Of a stretch of DNA of 64,000 nt, positions 53,126-61,885 are shown in pieces. This DNA is from Bacteroidales bacterium (GTDB taxonomy: Bacteria > Bacteroidota > Bacteroidia > Bacteroidales > UBA4417). How positions within the stretch are numbered: position 1 is the first letter of the stretch; every line of letters begins with the position of its first letter. Location of the stretch: assembly GCA_016707785.1 (NCBI GenBank), contig JADJGZ010000008.1, positions 138,164-202,163 on the forward strand. The letters are read 5' to 3'. The notes below the pieces were generated by a model, which did not search any database, was not told the origin of the DNA, and saw only the letters and a list, made by a program, of their open reading frames with translations. The position numbers and the translations under genes were made by a program.

Positions 53126-54559
53126 TTATTCATAAAACCTATGGTCAAAATTCACCAGGTAGAGTGTCTTAGTCGCCCTGGTAACTGCAGTATACAGCCA
53201 ACGAAGGTAATCATCGTTGATCTGGTCATCCTGAAGGAACCCTTTTTCAAGAAATACTACATCCCATTGTCCGCCCTGGGTTTTATGGCAGGTGAGGGCA
53301 TAAGCATGTTTTACCTGCAATGCATTAAAATAAGGATTGGTTTTCACTGATGCCAGCCGTTTACGCTTTGATTTCAGATCCTCATAATCAGCCATCACTT
53401 CTGTAAATAGTTTTTTATTATCCTCATAACCCAGTGAAGGGGTTTCCGATTGCAGGGTATCCAAAAGGATCATCACGTCAATGGGCGGATCATCAGGGTA
53501 GTCGATCATCTGAATGGTGACATCTGCAAATCTGAATCCATAGATTTCCGTAATCTTTCGGATACGTTGAATTTCGATGATGTCGCCATTGGCAATAAAT
53601 CCTGCTCTTGAGTCTTCTGAAAGCCAGAAGTAATTATTTCTGACAACCATGAGGTGATCACCTGAAGCGATTTCATTTTCCAGGAAAAGGACCCTTTGCC
53701 GGATGCCCTGGTTATATTGATTGGCTCTTTTATTAGAGCGGGTAATGACTACAGTGTTTTTATGCCCGTGGGACGAATAGGACGCGTAAAGAGCATCCAT
53801 CATTTCTGATCCTGGAATAGATATTACATCCGGAAATTTATTCTCAATGCCAAACAAAGGAAGTGCACTTCCCATGAGCCCCAGCTTATTTCGGATCACA
53901 GTAGCAATGGAGAGTATTCCGGAATCCAGTGATTGCCTGACAACATCTGTAAGTCTGTATTTCTGCAGGTCCAGGTAAAATGAATTTTTCAGGAAGTCAC
54001 CATCCAGGGCAGGGCTCTGCGAAATGCCTACGGGTGGAAGTTGCGCAATATCTCCCAGGAAAATCATCTTGCAACCGATACCGGAGAATACATGCTGGAT
54101 AAGGTCTTCAAGCAGATTCCTCGACTGGAAGACCACATTTTCTGCTGATTGTGTATCATCAGGTATCATGGAGGCTTCATCCACAATAAATACTGCATTT
54201 TCAAGGGTGTTAGGAAAAACACTCAGGGTAATCCTGCCATCAGCATCCATTTTTGGCCTGTATAGGCGCTTGTGAAGGGTGAAAGCAGGCCTGGAGGCAT
54301 AGGAAGAAAGTACCTTAGCTGCGCGTCCTGTAGGAGCCAGTAATACGGCATGATAGCCTGCTTTTGGAAGGACTTTGACCAGGGTGCTTACGATGGTGGT
54401 TTTCCCTGTTCCGGCATACCCTTCCAGGAGGAATAAAGGAAATTGATCTTTCGTGGAGGTGATGAATGACGCGAGCATCCTGATCAGAATTTCCTGTCCC
54501 TGGGTTGGGGAATAAGGAAATTCAGTCAAAATGAGCTCCCGGAAGTTTTTTTCATCCAT
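53126..54559 (-). CDS. RecD/UvrD-like ATP-dependent DNA helicase
   Basis: A protein of about 477 residues. Walker A is EGYAGTGKTTIVS. The RecD-like helicase has VLLAPTGRAAKVL, FIVDEASMIPD (Walker B) and FLGDIAQLPPVG, and the C-terminal UvrD_C_2 domain has YALTCHKTQGGQWDVVFLEKG and LYTAVTRATKTLYLV. It resembles the stand-alone RecD2/Pif1-type helicases. Role in repair or replication restart is inferred. The ATG at 54559 (MDEKNFRELIL) is chosen because the preceding residues have no family counterpart; the alternative is 54580. It lies 30 bases downstream of the BamA/TamA-like gene on the same strand. Confidence 0.9.
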   Translation of the reverse strand: MDEKNFRELILTEFPYSPTQGQEILIRMLASFITSTKDQFPLFLLEGYAGTGKTTIVSTLVKVLPKAGYHAVLLAPTGRAAKVLSSYASRPAFTLHKRLYRPKMDADGRITLSVFPNTLENAVFIVDEASMIPDDTQSAENVVFQSRNLLEDLIQHVFSGIGCKMIFLGDIAQLPPVGISQSPALDGDFLKNSFYLDLQKYRLTDVVRQSLDSGILSIATVIRNKLGLMGSALPLFGIENKFPDVISIPGSEMMDALYASYSSHGHKNTVVITRSNKRANQYNQGIRQRVLFLENEIASGDHLMVVRNNYFWLSEDSRAGFIANGDIIEIQRIRKITEIYGFRFADVTIQMIDYPDDPPIDVMILLDTLQSETPSLGYEDNKKLFTEVMADYEDLKSKRKRLASVKTNPYFNALQVKHAYALTCHKTQGGQWDVVFLEKGFLQDDQINDDYLRWLYTAVTRATKTLYLVNFDHRFYE

Positions 54560-54589
54560 GAATAAACAATTCTCTGTCAAAGGTAAGAA

Positions 54590-56947
54590 TCAGAAAGGGT
54601 ATCCAATTCCAAAATTCCAAACCGCTTTTTTAAGTCGGAAATCGTTTTGATGGAACCACTGATTTTCATATTCCGGGTTCTTTATCCTGAATGCCCAATC
54701 GAGTCGGAAGATGAAGAAGGAAAAGTCGAACCGGAGTCCTAATCCTGTATTCATTGCTAATTGATTTGCAACATTGCTGAATCTGAAAGTTCCACCCGGG
54801 AAATCAGGATTATCCTGCCTTAACCAGATATTTCCCATATCCATAAAAATGCCCGCATTGAGGAAAGAGTAAACAGGGAGTCGGTATTCGAAGCTTGAAA
54901 ATAACATAATGTCACCGGTACGGTCATACCTGACAGAATCATTGGTATATGCTCCCGGGCCCAGAGTACGTAACTTCCATCCTCTCATATCGTTAGCGCC
55001 TCCAAGCCAGAAACTTTTCTCAAATGGAATCCCTACTGAATTACCATACGGGATTCCTGTTCCGGCCATAAACCGGACCGCAAAAGTCCGACCGGATTCA
55101 GTTTTCCAGAATTTTCTGAAGTCAGCATCTGCTCTTACATACTGTGCATAACGAACTCCAAAGCGCTCATAATACCCTCCTTCAGAAACGGGCCTGTTAG
55201 TTAATTGGTCAAGTGCATTCAATCCATTTCCTGAGGTTTCAGCATTGATCCTTAAGAAGAAAGGGTATTTTTCGTTTTTTGTCGCCAGGTTTGAAAAAAT
55301 GAGACTGTAGCGGATCATTGTCAACAGATGATCATTGTATTGTCCGATGAATTGCGGATCAGTAAGGCTGTTCAGGTAAGCCTGAAACGCAGAATCTTTC
55401 TGGATACCTACATAGTTCAATTCCAGAGGAGTGAAGATATGTTTGATTTTCTGTGATGAACTCCAATGATACGATGCAGAAAATGTAGTAATGTTCCTGG
55501 AGTAGTCGGGCCTGGATTCAAAGCCATAACCTGCAGTAAAGGATGTCCGGGCGAGAAAGTTTCGATCGGTCACGATAAGTTTAGCAGGAAGCAGGAGTCT
55601 CGGCAGATCAATACCCGTTTCAAAGCCAGCTTCCAGTGTATTGAAAAGCCAGAGTTTCTGGTCACTTCCGGATTGTGGAAGATTACCCTGCAGTTCTGCT
55701 CCAAGGTGCACTTTTAGCCGGAATGTTTCTGCTCTCCTAAAAATATTCCGGTTTTGGTATAGTGTATTAAAGCCCATTCCAAGACTACCTCCGGATGTGG
55801 TTCCTTCAGTGCCAACACTCAGCAGGTTAACAGGGTTTCTGGTGAGTTTGATGTTGCAGTCCAGCCATTTTTTCGATGGATCTGATAGTATTGAATCATC
55901 TGATAAAGAGAAACTTAGATTTGCAGAACGGAAAATAGGCATTCCGATCATCCGCTTATAGGTCTGGGTTACTTTTTCCTGGCTATAAAGCTGCCCGGTT
56001 CTCATCGCAATCACGCTGGCGACAGCTATAGGTTTTAGCCGGGGTTTTTCCCCCTGGATGAAATAGAAAAGTTGGTCTTCACCTGCCTGCATATTTGCAT
56101 TATGGTAATGATAGATGACGGTGTCAGTAACTCCTTCGCCTGAAATGGTTTGTTCTACATCCGGAACAATATAGATATCCCTGATATAGTACCGGGGTAT
56201 CTGTCCCTTAACAGAGGAATCATTCGCATAAACTCTTTTTGATTCCAGGTTTCTGACACTTAGCGTAACTTTAGCTTTAAGAATATTTTGAGAGGTGTCA
56301 ACTTTATAAATAAAATCAGCTTTTGAGAAGTCGTAGTAACCCTGGTTTCTAAGGTTTTCAATAATCCGGTCCCTTTCAGCATCCAGCAAATAGGTATCAT
56401 AGACCATCCCTTTTTTTATCAGACTGGAAGACATATCAGCATTAAGAGTGGCAGAAAGAAGGCTATCCTTTATGTCGATCAATACCTGATCGATGATATA
56501 AGGTAGTCCTGATATGATTCTGTAAGTAGCAGAAGCATTTGCGCGATGGATTCTAAAATCATGACTGATAATGGGATGATGGTATCCTTTATTAACCAGG
56601 TACAACTTTATATTATGTTCTGATAGGGAGGCAAGGTTGGTGTCAAGGATAACCGGTGCAGTTCCATATTTCTCGCGAATTTGTTGTTTAAACCGGGTTT
56701 GTTTCCCTAGCTGGCTCTTTTCATAAATCCAAACCCCTGGCCGGAGCAGTGAGAGCCGGCCGGGTGTTGCTTTCTGATGGATAAAGCCTTCAACTTCATC
56801 TGCAAGAATGGCTGGATTATCTATTTTTACTGAATTTCGTACCAAAAGGTAACCTCCTCTTCTCTGTACTTTCTTTGATGAGTTACAGGAAGTGATCAAT
56901 GCTGCCAGCAGCAAAATAATGAAAAAAATGAAGTATTTATTTTTCAA
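54590..56947 (-). CDS. BamA/TamA-like outer-membrane lipoprotein with POTRA domains
   Basis: A protein of about 785 residues. The N-terminus is a lipoprotein signal (AALITSCNSSK). Residues about 60-400 form POTRA-like repeats (NLRNQGYYDFSKADF; LPYIIDQVLIDI), followed by a C-terminal barrel, with the surrogate GGANDMRGWKLRTLGPG-type loop and the terminal VWNFGIGYPF strand of BamA/TamA proteins. The lipid anchor on an Omp85 protein is a known Bacteroidota variant. It probably assembles outer-membrane proteins. I chose the TTG at 56947, next to the hydrophobic signal; an ATG at 57034 would put 29 residues before it. A TATCTTTG -7 box at 56971-56978 supports this. Confidence 0.86.
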   Translation of the reverse strand: MKNKYFIFFIILLLAALITSCNSSKKVQRRGGYLLVRNSVKIDNPAILADEVEGFIHQKATPGRLSLLRPGVWIYEKSQLGKQTRFKQQIREKYGTAPVILDTNLASLSEHNIKLYLVNKGYHHPIISHDFRIHRANASATYRIISGLPYIIDQVLIDIKDSLLSATLNADMSSSLIKKGMVYDTYLLDAERDRIIENLRNQGYYDFSKADFIYKVDTSQNILKAKVTLSVRNLESKRVYANDSSVKGQIPRYYIRDIYIVPDVEQTISGEGVTDTVIYHYHNANMQAGEDQLFYFIQGEKPRLKPIAVASVIAMRTGQLYSQEKVTQTYKRMIGMPIFRSANLSFSLSDDSILSDPSKKWLDCNIKLTRNPVNLLSVGTEGTTSGGSLGMGFNTLYQNRNIFRRAETFRLKVHLGAELQGNLPQSGSDQKLWLFNTLEAGFETGIDLPRLLLPAKLIVTDRNFLARTSFTAGYGFESRPDYSRNITTFSASYHWSSSQKIKHIFTPLELNYVGIQKDSAFQAYLNSLTDPQFIGQYNDHLLTMIRYSLIFSNLATKNEKYPFFLRINAETSGNGLNALDQLTNRPVSEGGYYERFGVRYAQYVRADADFRKFWKTESGRTFAVRFMAGTGIPYGNSVGIPFEKSFWLGGANDMRGWKLRTLGPGAYTNDSVRYDRTGDIMLFSSFEYRLPVYSFLNAGIFMDMGNIWLRQDNPDFPGGTFRFSNVANQLAMNTGLGLRFDFSFFIFRLDWAFRIKNPEYENQWFHQNDFRLKKAVWNFGIGYPF

Positions 56948-56970
56948 AATAGGCGGAGATTCAGTAATGG

Positions 56971-56978
56971 CAAAGATA
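56971..56978 (-). promoter_or_regulatory. -7 box upstream of the BamA/TamA-like gene
   Basis: The minus strand reads TATCTTTG (TAnnTTTG), about 23 bases before the TTG at 56947 and within the longer open frame, so it favours the shorter start. No -33 TTTG at regular spacing. Confidence 0.45.
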
Positions 56979-57153
56979 GGTGGATGGCGTGGAAAAATAT
57001 GCCGGAAAAGGATTTTCTTTAATATTTGGACCATCGAAAATTTTTGTCACCGCAGAAACTATTTTAAGGGGTAGAATTTTTCCTTGCCTGGAATTATTGG
57101 TGCATCCTAAGATCTTCTGGGTTTAGGAAGAAGGAAAAAGGAAAAATGTATGA

Positions 57154-57209
57154 TTAACCACAAACCCCTTGGTGTTCGCTTTCTCGAACCAGAGGGGGTT
57201 TGGGGTTAA
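57154..57209. repeat. Long imperfect inverted repeat
   Basis: TTAACC, then CAAACCCC, pair with GGGGTTTG, then GGTTAA (one mismatched base in each half), around a 26-base loop that itself contains a short TTCG/CGAA pairing. It lies between the BamA/TamA-like gene and the tRNA. No gene ends here, so termination is not an obvious role. Confidence 0.6.
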
Positions 57210-57253
57210 CATACAGATTTGTCAAAATATCTGTTCAAAAATATCTTTAATAT

Positions 57254-57283
57254 TTTGTGGAATTAAAAAAAATAGTATTTTTG
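57254..57283 (+). promoter_or_regulatory. Consensus promoter of tRNA-Val
   Basis: TTTG (57254-57257), an 18-base spacer and TATTTTTG (57276-57283) form a perfect Bacteroidota promoter. It ends 13 bases before the mature 5' end of the tRNA at 57297. Confidence 0.8.
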
Positions 57284-57296
57284 CAGCCTCAATTAA

Positions 57297-57371
57297 GGGA
57301 GCATAGCTCAGCTGGTTCAGAGCATCTGCCTTACAAGCAGAGGGTCCTTGGTTCGAATCCATGTGCTCCCA
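57297..57371 (+). tRNA. tRNA-Val (anticodon UAC)
   Basis: A complete 75-base cloverleaf. The acceptor arms GGGAGCA and TGCTCCC pair, with discriminator A. The anticodon stem TCTGC/GCAGA closes the loop CTTACAA, giving anticodon TAC at the centre. The T-loop is GGTTCGAATCC. The CCA end is not encoded. It is followed at once by a terminator at 57375-57401. Confidence 0.98.
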
Positions 57372-57374
57372 CAC

Positions 57375-57401
57375 AAAGCCACTCATTGAGTGGCTTTTTT
57401 T
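57375..57401 (+). terminator. Terminator after tRNA-Val
   Basis: AAAGCCACTC and GAGTGGCTTT pair around ATT, and the stem ends in seven T residues. Confidence 0.93.
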
Positions 57402-57408
57402 ATTCCCA

Positions 57409-57510
57409 TTCGTGCATAGTTAAGCTGGTTCAGAGCATCCCGACTTTACGTCGGGAGGGTCCTTGGTTCGAATCCATCCCGATGTAAAATCGGGACTGGT
57501 AGTGCTCCCA
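57409..57510 (+). pseudogene. Degenerate tRNA-Val copy interrupted by palindromes
   Basis: The stretch repeats the tRNA-Val at 57297: the D-arm (GCTGGTTCAGAGCAT), variable and T arm (GGGTCCTTGGTTCGAATCCAT) and 3' acceptor half (TGCTCCCA) are identical. The 5' acceptor half is lost. The anticodon arm is replaced by the palindrome CCCGACTTTACGTCGGG (57439-57455). A second palindrome, CCCGATGTAAAATCGGG (57478-57494), plus a short spacer, splits the T-arm from the acceptor half. It cannot fold into a functional tRNA. It has its own terminator at 57514-57546. Confidence 0.88.
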
Positions 57511-57513
57511 CAA

Positions 57514-57546
57514 AAAAGCCACCTTCATAGGTGGCTTTTTATTTTT
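57514..57546 (+). terminator. Terminator after the tRNA pseudogene
   Basis: AAAGCCACC and GGTGGCTTT pair around a six-base loop TTCATA, with T residues following. It is a sequence variant of the terminator behind the intact tRNA and could also serve the minus-strand ligase gene that ends at 57572. Confidence 0.85.
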
Positions 57547-57571
57547 AGTGAACGGATTTTTCAGTTATTTC

Positions 57572-59038
57572 TTAGGTTGACTTTTGGCTGTGAACCTTCT
57601 TCCCGGCAGCACTCAATTCCATGTTGTCCTTAAATATGATAATCGTGGGAATTTTATACACTTCTAACTCAGTGGCACAGCTCTGCCTGATATCTTCAGC
57701 AGTTAATTGCCTGCCTTGCTCATTAAGAACCAATACTGCTTTCAAAGCTTCACCAAGAATTTCATCTTCTACTCCCTCAACAGAGCAATCTATAACTCCC
57801 GGGATTCGGAAAATTACCTCTTCCACCTCTTTCGGACTGACCCTTTTTCCGCCTACTTTGATCATTTCCTTTTTTCGTGCCAGTATGAAAATATAACCAT
57901 CCTCGTCAACAGTGGCCAGATCACCGGTATATAACCATCCATCCCTGAGTGCTTTTGCTGTTTCTTCCGGTGAATCAAAATATCCCAGCATCACATTTTT
58001 CCCTTTTGCAATAATTTCACCTGTTTCTCCTGGCTTAACTAATCGACCTTTATCATCAACCACCTTTAATTCAACCCCAGGGATACCTTTTCCAATAGAT
58101 CCGGACTTCTCTTCTATCAATTCCGGCGGAAGATAAGATAACCTCGCGGTTGCTTCAGTCTGTCCGTACATCACATAGAAAGGGATTTCAGGGAATGCAG
58201 CTCTCATTTCACTGATAAATGCAGAATGAAGTTTCCCGCCTGCCTGGGTGAAATACCGGAGTCCCGGGAAGGATGAATTCCTGAAAAGGTCACTTTTTCG
58301 AAGCAGGATTTGATAATGACTGGGAACACCGGCAAAGCCCGTACACTCAAATTTGTTCAAATCGTTGATGGTACTTCCAAGGAAGATAAATGAGTTGTTC
58401 AATACCAGGGAGCCACCAACACGGAGGTGTGTATGAAGCAGGGAAAGCCCGTAGCAATAAGAGAAAGGAAGAACAACCATCATTGTATCCTTCTCCGTAA
58501 GTTTCAGGTATTCTGTAATTGAGGCGGTATTACTGATGATATTCCCATGAGTTAGCATCACTCCTTTAGGTTCTGAAGAAGAACCTGAGGTGAAAATTAT
58601 CTCTGCTACCTTGCTTTCATCAAAATCAGGCTCAGGAAATAACCGAAGCGCATTGCTGCGTAAAGTGCTGAATAATAATGATTCAGTAATACATCCCATG
58701 CTTGGTCTCAAGCGGTTTTCAACTCTTCTGGAGAAAAAGGATAACCTGGATCGGGTCTTTATCCTTATAAAATCATATTTAGATTGATCTATTGCAGGAT
58801 CTACAGGTACACAAATGTTTCCTGATTTTATTATCCCAAGGTAAGCAATGATAAAAAAAAGGGTGTTCTCTGCTGCAAGAATCATCACCTTGTCAGTCCC
58901 ATGCCTATCCCTGATATAACAAGTTATTTTATGATTTCTTTATGAAGCGTCCAGTAAGCAATAGTATCATTATTGACTAAGAATAAACTTCTTTGTTAAA
59001 TAAGCACTTTCTTCAAAAAGATAGTCAACAAGATTCAT
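57572..59038 (-). pseudogene. AMP-dependent ligase (acyl-CoA synthetase type), two frameshifts near the 5' end
   Basis: The main frame (57572-58888, 438 residues) is an ANL-superfamily adenylating enzyme. It has IIFTSGSSSEPKGVMLTHGN (A3 motif), YVMYGQTEATARLSYLP, GWLYTGDLATVDEDGYIFI and the catalytic Lys in AAGKKVHSQ. The first 40-50 residues are missing from that frame but can be recovered. An ATG at 59038 gives MNLVDYLFEESAYLTKKF, ending at SQ; one base out of frame follows NDTIAYWTLHKEIIK; and after another single-base shift ITCYIRDRHGTDK joins the main frame. The two shifts compensate, since 59038 to 57572 is divisible by three. It may be a sequencing artefact in A-runs. It is divergent from the exosortase. 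Confidence 0.8.
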
Positions 59039-59089
59039 GAATTGCTAATTGGATGCTTTTTGTATTTTTACCACTTTAATATACCGCCT

Positions 59090-59603
59090 ATGTCTGCGAA
59101 ATTAATGGATTCTATCCGGAAAATATGGAATACCAGGAGATATTATCCGATTATTGATACAAGTCTCTTTATTTTCATCACACTGCTGATTCATTTTCTT
59201 ATAATTATTGGACCATCCACTTCAGAATTACAAATTTTGGCGTACAAATACTAACACCAGGAATGTTCGATTGGTTGAATGTTCAGTCAGGATTGTACCA
59301 AGTTGTTCCGGTATCAAACAAATGCTGCAGATTTCTCTATTGCTGATTATTTACCCGGGCCCCTGGAAACATAAGCTTTGGTTTGTTCCCATGGGAATCG
59401 TCATTATACATTTCACCAATATCATCCGTTTAGCTGGATTAGGCGTGGTAATGGCGAATTGGCCTCAACACTGGCAGTTCTCGCATGATTATCCGGCCCG
59501 GATTATCTTTTATGTTGTTATCTTCTTCCTCTGGGTTTTATGGAATGATAAATTTTACAGGAAAACTCAGAAACCTAAAAAGAAACCCGTTGAAATGGTC
59601 TGA
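59090..59603 (+). pseudogene. Exosortase/archaeosortase-family protein, frameshifted
   Basis: This compact integral-membrane transpeptidase of about 170 residues is cut into three frames. ATG 59090 gives about 42 residues with a transmembrane helix (SLFIFITLLIHFLIIIG). A second frame reads HFRITNFGVQILTPGMFDW. The third contains the active-site Cys motif VPSCSGIKQM, the conserved Arg in HFTNIIRLAGLG and the His in HWQFSHDYPARIIFY. These are the three catalytic positions of exosortases, enzymes that cleave C-terminally tagged exported proteins in exopolysaccharide loci. Shifts lie near 59210 and near 59285-59300. Its 3' end overlaps the convergent Wzi-like gene by 37 bases. Confidence 0.75.
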
Positions 59604-61246
59604 GTCTCACCCTGGAAAAAGGCGGGAGTAAACTTATCGAGGTAATACTGGGCAGTTTGTCCATCTAAATCAAATCCTTCCACGTTTCTTTGCCCAAATT
59701 CAATGAAGATGTATGCTGTGTTGAAGAATTGGTAAGATGCTTTTGTCGTTAACTCTTTTGATTGCCAGCAGTTCTCCTCTAGCATAGGTAGTTCGGTGAT
59801 ATCGTTTCTTGGTTCATAGGTGTAGTCATTTCCGTGTTCTGCCATGGTGTAGGAAACGGACAGATAAAGCCTGGAAACAGGACGGTATCCCACTGATAAG
59901 TAGATTTCCCTGGAATTGTCCATCAAATAATGTCCCAGGCCATACTTGCTGGATTCGAAGGTGATTGTTGGAATATAATGCTTATAAGTGATAGGAGTGG
60001 TCTGCGTAAACTCTGCAAAGAAGGATAGATTCTCCAACGGGAAATTATATACAGAAGCACTTCCTTTCCAGCTGATAAAGTTATGGGATTCCTTGCTGCT
60101 TAAGCGAGTAATGGAAAATTCATCAACATAAACGGAACCCGAAAGATGAAGCTTTGGAATCACACGGGCGCTGATATCTAAAAACATTTGTGAGTTCTGA
60201 TTATCTATGGCATGATTCAGGGTATGATCTATCGACTTGTAAAAGGCCAGGGGAATCAGGTAGGCCGGGTGAACCCCTCCCAGGTCGGAATAGACAATGG
60301 AATTTCCCAATGAAACCTTGAGCTTTTTGAAGGGTGTTATAGTGATAAGATTAGCTGCCATGAACTTCTGGCTGAAAACAGTTCTTCTCTGGTTGGTATT
60401 GAACTGAGAACGCGTTGAATCAATGACCTCAGAAACTAACCATCCATGAAAGTAATTAAAATCCAGCCATTTGACAGGATTCAGGTGCAACCTCAGATGA
60501 GCAAATGAGGGAGCTTTTCCTGATAAAATATTGGAACCATGCAGGTTATTTCCCCAGACAATCTGGTCCTTTACAATCCCTACATCGCCCCATTTCCAGG
60601 CATAGGTGATTCCACCCCTGAATTCGGAATAATCACCTCCTTCCCGGCCACCGTTATTTTCTTTAAAGGCACCTCCTTCTCTCAGGGTAAAATATCCGGG
60701 CCTTGAAAGAAGCTCATTCTCATGGTTATCCCTGAGGCTTGCATAAATTCCCCATTGGCCTGCTATGGCTGCATTTACTTCTACTCCTCCTCTTGTATGA
60801 GTAACAGTACCATTGGCATTTGACAGGTATTCAATGTTATAGATGGGTTTTCCTGTGACAGTAAATAGTGCGTCTTTATAATGAACCCCAAAAGGAGTAA
60901 GACCAGTAGACCAGCTTTTGCTTTTTTTAAGCAGATCAGTAGATGAAGCCTTTGAGAGTGAATCGGAAGCAGAACCTTCATAGCGGAAACTCTTTAAATA
61001 GAATTCGAGTTCTTTCTTCTGACGTTTATTCATTTGGTCCATCGATTCCCTGGCTTTTACAAGGCCTTGATAGATCATTTGCCTTGAATAAGGTTTTACA
61101 GCCGAATTGATGCTGATCCATCCTTCTGTAGCCATTTCATCAATGAAAGAGTATATCCCCTCATTTCCTGTATTCTCAGGGATAAACTGAGCATCAGCGG
61201 CTTTAAATATCAAGATTATGATGAACAGTAACCAAATTTTTTTCAT
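59567..61246 (-). CDS. Capsule assembly Wzi-like outer-membrane protein
   Basis: A 559-residue exported barrel protein with signal peptide (cleavage near AADAQ). Sequence features such as GVEVNAAIAGQWGIYASLRDN, GDVGIVKDQIVWGNNLHGSN and HLRLHLNPVKWLDFNYFHGWL match the Bacteroidota capsule-assembly Wzi-like family. Wzi anchors capsule at the cell surface. It is the only intact gene in the terminal exopolysaccharide cluster. It is convergent with the exosortase and is followed upstream by satellite repeats. Confidence 0.82.
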   Translation of the reverse strand: MKKIWLLFIIILIFKAADAQFIPENTGNEGIYSFIDEMATEGWISINSAVKPYSRQMIYQGLVKARESMDQMNKRQKKELEFYLKSFRYEGSASDSLSKASSTDLLKKSKSWSTGLTPFGVHYKDALFTVTGKPIYNIEYLSNANGTVTHTRGGVEVNAAIAGQWGIYASLRDNHENELLSRPGYFTLREGGAFKENNGGREGGDYSEFRGGITYAWKWGDVGIVKDQIVWGNNLHGSNILSGKAPSFAHLRLHLNPVKWLDFNYFHGWLVSEVIDSTRSQFNTNQRRTVFSQKFMAANLITITPFKKLKVSLGNSIVYSDLGGVHPAYLIPLAFYKSIDHTLNHAIDNQNSQMFLDISARVIPKLHLSGSVYVDEFSITRLSSKESHNFISWKGSASVYNFPLENLSFFAEFTQTTPITYKHYIPTITFESSKYGLGHYLMDNSREIYLSVGYRPVSRLYLSVSYTMAEHGNDYTYEPRNDITELPMLEENCWQSKELTTKASYQFFNTAYIFIEFGQRNVEGFDLDGQTAQYYLDKFTPAFFQGETQTISTGFFLGF

Positions 61247-61304
61247 ATGCCTGAAGTATTTGCTGTTTTAACCTATTACTTGCTGAACTGATGATGGGGT
61301 GATG

Positions 61305-61500
61305 CCCCGAAGGGGAGACTTTGGCTGGGTGATGAGGTGATGAGGTGATGGGGTGAGGGAGAGGGATGAGGTGATGGAGTGAGGGGAGGGTAGGGGGTGA
61401 TGGGATGAGGTGGATGGGAGGGGTGATTAGGGGATGACGGAGGGATGAGGTGATGAGGGGATGAGGTGATTAGACGATGTGACGATGAGATGATGCCATG
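61305..61500. repeat. GATGAGGT satellite with CCCCGAAGGGG palindrome
   Basis: The block opens with CCCCGAAGGGG (61305-61315) followed by GACTTTGGCT, then about 180 bases of imperfect 8-mer repeats of GATGAGGT and variants (GATGGGGT, GAGGGATG). No reading frame is supported. It belongs to the same palindrome family as the block at 51937-52542. Confidence 0.75.
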
Positions 61501-61656
61501 GAGGGATTCTCTGGAGTAAGGCTATGCAAGTCCTACGGAGAAGAGTTGAAGGGGGTGAGTGCCTGAAAATGCTTTGAGATCCGTTGATTGACGGACGATT
61601 TGGTTCAAATTATTTCTAAAGATTTTTATTGTGTGATGTAGGGCCAAAATCCCCCG

Positions 61657-61797
61657 TCCGCCTCGGCGGACACCCCCTTTTAAAAAAGGGGGACATCTTT
61701 TATTCCCAAACCCGAATCCTCTAGCCAAAGGCTCCCCTTCGGGGCATCTCCTAATCTCCACATCTCCAAATCTCAATCTCCAAAGCCAAGCTCCCCT
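61657..61797. repeat. Palindrome cluster between satellites
   Basis: TCCGCCTCGGCGGA (61657-61670), then AGCCAAAGGCTCCCCTTCGGGGC (61723-61745; the inverse of the composite seen at 51952), then a truncated AGCTCCCCTTCAGG copy near 61786. The rest of the 61501-61802 gap has no gene that I can support. Confidence 0.6.
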
Positions 61798-61802
61798 TCA
61801 GG

Positions 61803-61882
61803 AAATTGTCAAATTGTCAAATTGTCGAATTGTCAAATTGTCGAATTGTCAAATTGTCAAATTGTCAAATTGTCAAATTGTC
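61803..61882. repeat. Ten-copy AAATTGTC 8-mer tandem repeat
   Basis: Ten consecutive copies of AAATTGTC (eight exact, two with GAATTGTC) abut the stop codon of the sugar transferase gene (61886). No spacers or variable parts, so it is a simple satellite, not CRISPR. Confidence 0.95.
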
Positions 61883-61885
61883 GAA

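Noticed and set aside
53126..54559. Helicase as part of a defence island
   Set aside because: RecD-type stand-alone helicases are common housekeeping genes; no nuclease, methylase or other defence gene is adjacent.
57439..57455. Pseudo-tRNA loop reading TTA as a UAA suppressor anticodon
   Set aside because: The 5' acceptor half is missing and the acceptor is split by an insertion, so no functional tRNA can form; the loop is part of the palindrome.
57257..57487. Open frame of 76 residues spanning the tRNA
   Set aside because: It runs through the tRNA and its pseudogene and has no family features.
61803..61882. 8-mer repeat as CRISPR
   Set aside because: Units are contiguous with no spacers and no cas genes are present.
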